From Bacteriovoracaceae bacterium (GTDB taxonomy: Bacteria; Bdellovibrionota; Bacteriovoracia; Bacteriovoracales; Bacteriovoracaceae): DNA of 11,060 nt. Position 1 is the stretch's first letter; each line of letters begins with the position of its first letter. The stretch is taken from NCBI GenBank assembly GCA_018060635.1, contig JAGOVR010000045.1, positions 1 to 11,060 on the forward strand, in the 5' to 3' direction. Shown in pieces: positions 6,242 through 11,060 of the stretch. The position numbers and the translations under genes were made by a program. The notes under the pieces were generated by a model. It ran no database searches and had not been told where the DNA came from. It was given only the letters and a program-made list of their open reading frames with translations.

Positions 6242-7368
6242 GAGAATAAACGCCCTAGAAAACTAGGCTTCTTATCTGTCTCCACAGTAGGTTCTAGTGT
6301 CAAAATAAGTTTTTCTGCAACTCCTAAAAAAGCTTTCGCTACGGGGGTTTTTATAAATTTATCTTGGCTCATAAAAGGAATACCTGCATCCGATCCTTCT
6401 CTTAACTCTACTTGCAAAGGGATTGAGCCAAAAAATTCCAACTCTTGTTTTTTAGCAATCTCTGAAACTCCTGATTTTCCAAAAATGAAGTGTTCTTCAT
6501 CACATTTAGAGCAAATAAAAGAACTCATATTTTCGATAAGTCCTAAAACAGGAACATTAACTTTTTTAAACATAGCCGCCGCTTTCATCGCATTCATCAC
6601 TGCCGCATCTTGAGGAGTAGAAATAACTAAAGCTCCATCAATAAAAGCATTTTGCACCATAGAAAGCTGAACATCTCCAGTTCCAGGAGGAAGATCAATT
6701 AAAAGATAATCAACATCTTGCCAATTCACATCGAAGAAAAATTGATTTAAAACACCATTGAGCATTGGTCCACGCCAAATCACAGCATCACCTTCTGCGA
6801 TAAAAAGACCAAAACTCATAAATTTTATTCCATAGGCTTGCAAAGGAATAATTTTTTTATTGTCATCTACCACTGGTTTCTCTTCCTTTTTACCAAGGAG
6901 AAGAGGAATGGAAGGACCGTAAATATCCGCATCTAATATACCAACTTTTTTTCCTAGCTTCTGTAAAGCAAGAGCTAGGTTTACAGCCACAGCTGATTTT
7001 CCAACCCCTCCTTTACCTGAAGCAATAGCAATCACTTTTTGCACATGAGGAATTTTTTTCTTATTAAAAGTCGTCCCATGACCTGTTTTAAGCTCAGCGG
7101 AGGAAGGAGCAGAAGAAGGTGCAGGAGATGTCATTAATGTAGAAAAGCTTAATATACTTATATTGTCTTCTGTGTAATATTTTTTTGCCTCTAAAAAAAT
7201 TTTCTGCTCAATCTCTTTTTTCTGCTCTAAAGGAATCCCATCCCTTTTATACTTTAAAAAGAATTCCTGACCATTCTCTTTAAGTTCTACTATCCTTAAT
7301 TCCTCTAAAAAACTCTTCCCACTTTGGGGATTTATTATTGCACCAATAAAATCAGATAATTTTGTCAT
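6238..7368 (-). CDS. mrp: Mrp/ApbC/NBP35 family Fe-S cluster carrier ATPase
   Basis: 376 residues when started at ATG 7368, which has AGGAGA 6 bases upstream and begins with the domain; the frame stays open to 7425, but that extension (19 residues) has no ribosome-binding site. An N-terminal MIP18/FeS-assembly-P domain (about 1-75) is joined by a Pro/Ser/Ala linker (about 80-93) to a deviant-Walker P-loop ATPase: ASGKGGVGKS (116-125), DADIYGPSIP (146-155), IWRGPM (197-202), LLIDLPPGTGDVQL (222-235), and CSKC (Cys286 and Cys289), the pair that holds a [4Fe-4S] cluster between the two subunits. The family binds and transfers Fe-S clusters to apo-proteins in the cytosol. The usual Asp-Pro-Glu of the first domain reads Asn-Pro-Gln here. 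Divergent from the HAMP gene across a short gap. Confidence 0.95.
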   Translation of the reverse strand: MTKLSDFIGAIINPQSGKSFLEELRIVELKENGQEFFLKYKRDGIPLEQKKEIEQKIFLEAKKYYTEDNISILSFSTLMTSPAPSSAPSSAELKTGHGTTFNKKKIPHVQKVIAIASGKGGVGKSAVAVNLALALQKLGKKVGILDADIYGPSIPLLLGKKEEKPVVDDNKKIIPLQAYGIKFMSFGLFIAEGDAVIWRGPMLNGVLNQFFFDVNWQDVDYLLIDLPPGTGDVQLSMVQNAFIDGALVISTPQDAAVMNAMKAAAMFKKVNVPVLGLIENMSSFICSKCDEEHFIFGKSGVSEIAKKQELEFFGSIPLQVELREGSDAGIPFMSQDKFIKTPVAKAFLGVAEKLILTLEPTVETDKKPSFLGRLFS

Positions 7369-7374
7369 ATAAAT

Positions 7375-7380
7375 TCTCCT
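7375..7380 (-). promoter_or_regulatory. Ribosome binding site fixing the mrp start
   Basis: AGGAGA on the minus strand, 6 bases before ATG 7368. It selects this start over the in-frame codons further upstream, the longest of which (7425) would add 19 residues unlike the family N-terminus. Confidence 0.8.
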
Positions 7381-7477
7381 ATGCAGTCTATTTTTAAAGG
7401 AACACATGAGGTACACTAAAAACAAGGTGGATTTTAACCTATTTTCTCACTAAAATGGAGTTAAAATTTTATAAAAC

Positions 7478-7482
7478 AAGGA
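7478..7482 (+). promoter_or_regulatory. Ribosome binding site pointing to TTG 7491
   Basis: AAGGA ends 8 bases before TTG 7491, in frame with the HAMP gene. The alternative ATG at 7455 is preceded by TTTTCTCACTAAA with no Shine-Dalgarno. The TTG start is therefore preferred. Confidence 0.6.
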
Positions 7483-7490
7483 ATAATATC

Positions 7491-8027
7491 TTGGCCATTA
7501 AACGTAGTATTTACCTTATTAATCCCAAATTTCAGATAAAATTCAGCCTTTTTGTCTGTTCACTCATTTTTGTTTCTAGCTTAATCTATCCCATCACTAT
7601 TTATGAATTAGTTAATTCTTTTATCAGTCATACTGCTTTTCATGCTTCTAAAGAGTTTTTAGAGGAAAGTCGCGTTAAACTTATTTTAGCTTTGTGTGTT
7701 TATCAATTAATTTTTATTTCTATCGTCTTTATTATTTGTATCTTTCAAAGTCATAAAATTGCAGGGCCTCTGTATAAAATTAAAAAAGCTTTGTTAGAGA
7801 TTAAAACAGGTATTAAGCCTGATGTAGTAGTTTTTCGTAAAGGAGATCATTTTAAAGACTTAGCAGAAAATTTAAATGAAGTTTTTGGTGACATAGATCT
7901 TCCTTCAAAAAAACGAAATGAAGAGTTCAAGCAACAACTCAAAGAATATGAATCCTTTATCCCCATGGATAAAAAAGAAGCTTGGCTCAAAATTCAAAAT
8001 GATTATTTTGACTCTAAATCAAAATAA
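7491..8027 (+). CDS. Two-TM inner-membrane protein with cytoplasmic HAMP-like domain and no output domain
   Basis: 178 residues from TTG 7491; 190 if ATG 7455 is used. A basic N-terminus (KRSIYLINPKFQIK) precedes TM1 (about 18-41), a short external segment (about 42-61), TM2 (about 63-86), and a HAMP-like stretch (about 88-135): KIAGPLYKIKKALLEIKTG, a connector, then FRKGDHFKDLAENLNEVF, with the Gly-Pro and the Asp...Leu-Asn pattern typical of HAMP. A charged helical tail follows (about 136-178). HAMP domains pass signals from membrane helices to kinases or chemoreceptor domains, yet none follows here, so a partner protein or a structural role must be supposed. It is divergent from mrp and 2 bases ahead of a lytic transglycosylase gene. 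Function unknown. Confidence 0.8.
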   Translation: MAIKRSIYLINPKFQIKFSLFVCSLIFVSSLIYPITIYELVNSFISHTAFHASKEFLEESRVKLILALCVYQLIFISIVFIICIFQSHKIAGPLYKIKKALLEIKTGIKPDVVVFRKGDHFKDLAENLNEVFGDIDLPSKKRNEEFKQQLKEYESFIPMDKKEAWLKIQNDYFDSKSK

Positions 8028-8029
8028 AT

Positions 8030-10051
8030 ATGATAAAACTACTTTCTTTTGCCTTTCCCTTTTTCTTTTTAATTTTATCTTCTGCTCAAGAAAGTGGTTC
8101 TGATAAAATTGAAACGTTACATGATGTTTTAAATTCAACTTATTTTAACCCTAGCCCTGAACAGATTTCCTTAGGAGAATCTATTTTATCTTTTTACGAT
8201 GATCCTAAAAAATTTGATGAAATTTCTATTAAAACATTAGAAGAAAGTTTGGCTTCTGAAAATATTTTTAAAATTTATCAAGAAGCTGTAAAAAAAATAT
8301 ACCAAGCTTTAAATGTCACCAGTATCTTTTCTTTTCATGATCTTTGTAGTCAAGCTAAAGGCAATACTCCTCTCAGTATCTCTCAATGGGAAGTTAAGCT
8401 ACAAGCTACTTGCAGAGATTCTTTTATTCGCTTAATAAAACTTATCCCCGCAAATTTAACTTTCAAAGAAAACTCAAAAATTTTTTTAAGAGCACAGCTT
8501 AAAAATTATATTCAAGATAAAAAGTGGGGAGACCTTGATATCATTTTACAGAGATCTTCTCTAGATCCTATTTTTCATCAACAAATCTCTGACTTAATTT
8601 CACTTAATTTTATAAAAAAAGATGCTCTTATCCCCCAACAGATTAACTCTAGATTAAGTATAGGTATTGGGGTGAAAGAAGAAGTAAAAAAACAAAAAAC
8701 ACAGCAAGAAAATTTTAGCCAGTTTAGCAGTGAATTCAATGTTCTCACAGATAGGATGTATGAACTGCTCAAAGAACCTGAACCATCTGCTCGCTATAAA
8801 AATTATATTTTAGGAAAAATCATTGATCTATATAAAAAATATAAAACCAAAACATCTTTAGAAAAAGTTCAAAATGTTTTGGTGATCCTCGCTAAAGAGT
8901 TACAGCAAAAAGGCGATCAAACTATTGCTCTTAAGATGTATCATCATATCTTAGAAAATGTGACTCCTGACTACAAGGATGAAGCTCTCTTTTTAGTTTT
9001 ATGGACTTATTTATTGCAGAAAAACTATACTGAAGCATTTTCTTTTATTAAAAAGTATTCTTTAGAAAGCAATTTAGGGGCTTTATCTTCTAAAAATAGA
9101 TTTTGGATTGCTTACGCTTATGAGCAAACAAATGCTTTAGAAAAATCTAAAGCCATCTATCAAAATATTATTACTCAAGATCCCCTTAGTGCTTATGCTA
9201 TTCTTGCCGCTAAAAAAATTACTTTCAACTCTAGAGATACTTATAAAAAACTTTTAGATAAAAATTCTATCCAAACACAAATAACCACCGAAAAAATAAA
9301 TGCATTAAAAAACAACCCTGATTTTTTAGCTTCTATTTTACGTATGAAAATTTGGAATATCAAAACTTCTAAGCCCATGATAGATATGGAATTCAGTACT
9401 TTAAAAGAAGTGACGGGAGATATCCAATTATCTTCTAATGCTATTTGTAAAATTATTAATAGTTTTCAAAATTATTTTGCCTGTTTTACTCTTTTAACAA
9501 ATCTTTTAGATCAGAAAAAAATTGTCTTGGATTATGCTACGTTAAGCTCTCTTTTTCCTACCCCTTATTTTGATGAAATGAAAAAGTATCAAGAAATTAT
9601 TGATCCTTATGTTTATTTATCTCTGACAAGGCAAGAATCTACTTTTAATCCTAAAGCTAAATCAGGCGTAGGGGCCATAGGGCTTATGCAACTTATGCCC
9701 AAAACCGCTCGGTCTATTTCTAGTAAAGTAACACTTAAAGAACTAGAAAACCCTGCTATTAATATAAAATTGGGAACGTATTATTTTGATTTTTTATATA
9801 AAAAATATAATGGAAACTTAGCTTATATTTTAGCTTCTTATAATGCAGGTGATTCCAGAGTAGATAAATGGCGAAAAGAATTTTTAAATCATGATATTTT
9901 AAATACCATGGAATTTATTCCCTATAAAGAAACACGTAAATATGTAAAATTTATTTTTCGTAATATTTATTTTTATAAATTACTTTATACTGAACTCAAA
10001 GATAGTCAGGACTTAAATCAAATTTTTGATATTACTGTTTTTAAACATTAA
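8030..10051 (+). CDS. Soluble lytic murein transglycosylase, Slt70-like
   Basis: 673 residues. The leader MIKLLSFAFPFFFLILSSA suggests cleavage after Ala19, giving a periplasmic enzyme. Residues about 30-510 form a long helical array with TPR-like motifs (for example around 290-390, QKGDQTIALKMYHHIL and ALEKSKAIYQNII), like the superhelical ring of Slt70. The C-terminal SLT domain (about 522-655) shows the catalytic Glu536 in LTRQES, GAIGLMQLMP (548-557), ENPAINIKLGTYY (573-585) and AYILASYNAG (598-607). Such enzymes cut the MurNAc-GlcNAc bond of peptidoglycan with formation of 1,6-anhydroMurNAc. The start lies 2 bases after the HAMP gene's stop, with no Shine-Dalgarno of its own, suggesting coupled translation. 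The last 11 bases overlap the convergent ychF. The length and order match Slt70; the symbol slt is not asserted because family-1 members vary. Confidence 0.93.
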   Translation: MIKLLSFAFPFFFLILSSAQESGSDKIETLHDVLNSTYFNPSPEQISLGESILSFYDDPKKFDEISIKTLEESLASENIFKIYQEAVKKIYQALNVTSIFSFHDLCSQAKGNTPLSISQWEVKLQATCRDSFIRLIKLIPANLTFKENSKIFLRAQLKNYIQDKKWGDLDIILQRSSLDPIFHQQISDLISLNFIKKDALIPQQINSRLSIGIGVKEEVKKQKTQQENFSQFSSEFNVLTDRMYELLKEPEPSARYKNYILGKIIDLYKKYKTKTSLEKVQNVLVILAKELQQKGDQTIALKMYHHILENVTPDYKDEALFLVLWTYLLQKNYTEAFSFIKKYSLESNLGALSSKNRFWIAYAYEQTNALEKSKAIYQNIITQDPLSAYAILAAKKITFNSRDTYKKLLDKNSIQTQITTEKINALKNNPDFLASILRMKIWNIKTSKPMIDMEFSTLKEVTGDIQLSSNAICKIINSFQNYFACFTLLTNLLDQKKIVLDYATLSSLFPTPYFDEMKKYQEIIDPYVYLSLTRQESTFNPKAKSGVGAIGLMQLMPKTARSISSKVTLKELENPAINIKLGTYYFDFLYKKYNGNLAYILASYNAGDSRVDKWRKEFLNHDILNTMEFIPYKETRKYVKFIFRNIYFYKLLYTELKDSQDLNQIFDITVFKH

Positions 10052-11060
10052 ATCTAAAATGGATAATATCACCATCTTGCACGATATATTCTTTCCCTTC
10101 AATTCTTAGTTTTCCTTTTTCTTTAACTTTAAGTTCTGAGCCGCAGTCTAATAAATCTTTTAAGTTATAGATTTCTGCTTTAATGAAACCTCTCTCAAAA
10201 TCAGTATGGATCACTCCTGCGGCTTGAGGAGCTTTTGCTCCTTTAGGAAACGTCCACGCACGCACTTCTTTAGGCCCTGCCGTAAAGTAAGTGCAAAGAT
10301 CTAACATAGAAAAACCTTTCTTAATAAGTTTAGAAAGACCTGATTCTGTAATTCCTAAACTTTGCATAAAATCTTTTTTTTCTTCTATGGTAGCCAACGT
10401 TGCTATTTCTGATTCTATCTTGCCACAAATAACAACGACTTCATTACCCTCTTTACGAGCTTTTTCTTCTACCATTCGGACATAATTGTTCCCCGTTAGC
10501 ATCGCCGCTTCATCCACATTACAAACATACAGCTGTTTTTTTAATGTGACTAAATGCAAATCATCAATGGATTCAATTTCTTCTTGATCTAAACTTACCT
10601 GACTCGCCACAATTCCCTCTTCTAAAGCTTTGGCTAACTTTTGCAAAACTGGCTCTGAAATTTTAGCTTTTTTAACAACTTCTTTGTCTTGTGATTTAAA
10701 ATATTTCGATAAATTATTTAATCTTTTTTGAACTGTTTCTAAATCAGCTAGAGCTAATTCGATATGAATAGTTTCAATATCCCTAAGGGGATTAATACTT
10801 CCCTCAACGTGTGTAATATTTTCATCTTCAAAACATCTTACCACATGAATAATTGCACCTACTTCACGAATATGACCTAAAAATTGATTACCTAAACCTT
10901 CCCCTTTGGAAGCTCCTCTCACTAGACCTGCAATATCTACGAACTCTACCATAGCTGGAAGTATTTTTTCAGGATGAAAAATTCCCGCAATTTGTTCTAG
11001 TCTTTCATCAGGAGCATTTACAATTCCAATATTAGGATCAATGGTACAAAAAGGATAATT
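10041..11060 (-). CDS. ychF: YchF/Ola1 family ribosome-associated ATPase (N-terminal end outside window)
   Basis: 339 residues are visible. The frame is open to the window edge, so the ATG at 10952 is internal and the first roughly 25-30 residues, including the P-loop, are missing; full length would be near the usual 363. Visible elements: NYPFCTIDPN (visible 1-10, switch region), VEFVDIAGLVRGASKGEGLG with the G3 Asp-x-Ala-Gly (42-45), a helical coiled-coil insert (about 95-155), NVDE (181-184) in place of the GTPase N-K-x-D, which gives the family its preference for ATP, and a C-terminal TGS domain (about 251-339; FTAGPKEVRAWTFPKG, GVIHTDFERGFIKAE, YIVQDGDIIHFRFNV). YchF binds ribosomes and affects translation and stress responses in other bacteria. 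It converges on the lytic transglycosylase gene with an 11-base overlap. Confidence 0.97.
   Translation of the reverse strand, partial: NYPFCTIDPNIGIVNAPDERLEQIAGIFHPEKILPAMVEFVDIAGLVRGASKGEGLGNQFLGHIREVGAIIHVVRCFEDENITHVEGSINPLRDIETIHIELALADLETVQKRLNNLSKYFKSQDKEVVKKAKISEPVLQKLAKALEEGIVASQVSLDQEEIESIDDLHLVTLKKQLYVCNVDEAAMLTGNNYVRMVEEKARKEGNEVVVICGKIESEIATLATIEEKKDFMQSLGITESGLSKLIKKGFSMLDLCTYFTAGPKEVRAWTFPKGAKAPQAAGVIHTDFERGFIKAEIYNLKDLLDCGSELKVKEKGKLRIEGKEYIVQDGDIIHFRFNV

Noticed and set aside
7470..7475. TATAAA as -10 box for the HAMP gene
   Set aside because: Transcription would begin at about 7482, removing the Shine-Dalgarno at 7478-7482, and no -35 box is at the right distance.
7918..8103. 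Plus-strand frame of 61 codons across the HAMP-transglycosylase junction
   Set aside because: Out of frame with both genes, which explain the region; no Shine-Dalgarno.
8578..8772. Minus-strand frame of 64 codons inside the transglycosylase gene
   Set aside because: Antisense to the helical region of a recognisable gene; no supporting signals.
10291..10485. Plus-strand frame of 64 codons inside ychF
   Set aside because: Antisense to conserved ychF motifs.

Overview
The window is an AT-rich stretch (by eye about one third G+C) of a chromosome, tightly packed with genes. The cell is Gram-negative: there is a C-terminal outer-membrane beta-barrel ending in Phe, a lipoprotein with the YifL/LptM-type Cys-Gly-x-Lys-Gly-Pro start, a second probable lipoprotein and a periplasmic lytic transglycosylase. 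No rRNA, tRNA, transposase, phage gene or CRISPR array is visible. The combination of a DUF374 acyltransferase, a HAMP-only membrane protein, an ETF pair and several family-less secreted proteins would suit an AT-rich member of the Bdellovibrionota or a relative. That placement is an inference from gene style, not proven.

Layout. 1-1303 (+): the 3' end of an outer-membrane beta-barrel gene, a 62-residue LptM-like lipoprotein that overlaps it, and folK, which overlaps the lipoprotein by ATGA; this looks like one transcript. 1304-1419: a short gap with repeated AGTGT/ACACT half-sites and a TTGACA box. 1420-2553 (+): a large lysine-rich lipoprotein of unknown function with beta-repeats at its C-terminus. 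2633-5021 (+): an operon of etfB, etfA and a DUF374 lysophospholipid acyltransferase-like gene. 5007-5786 (-): an unknown membrane-anchored secreted protein, convergent with and overlapping the acyltransferase. 5962-6183 (-): a 73-residue ribbon-helix-helix-like protein with its own likely promoter. 6238-7368 (-): an Mrp/ApbC Fe-S carrier ATPase. 7491-10051 (+): a two-gene operon of a two-TM HAMP-only protein and a Slt70-type lytic transglycosylase. 10041-11060 (-): ychF, running off the window at its N-terminal end.

Working together: most recognised genes are housekeeping (folate synthesis, ETF electron transfer, Fe-S cluster delivery, a ribosome-associated ATPase). The remainder concern the envelope: barrel, lipoproteins, acyltransferase and lytic transglycosylase. 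Two convergent pairs overlap at their stops, and three downstream genes start within 2 bases of, or overlapping, the previous stop without a clear Shine-Dalgarno, which suggests translational coupling. Two starts were moved inward from the longest reading frame on ribosome-binding-site and signal-peptide or N-terminus evidence (1420 and 7368). A third (7491, TTG) rests on the Shine-Dalgarno alone. No clear novel multi-gene system is visible. The best leads are the two unrecognised envelope proteins, the inverted-repeat cluster at 1292-1358, and the HAMP protein coupled to a lytic transglycosylase.
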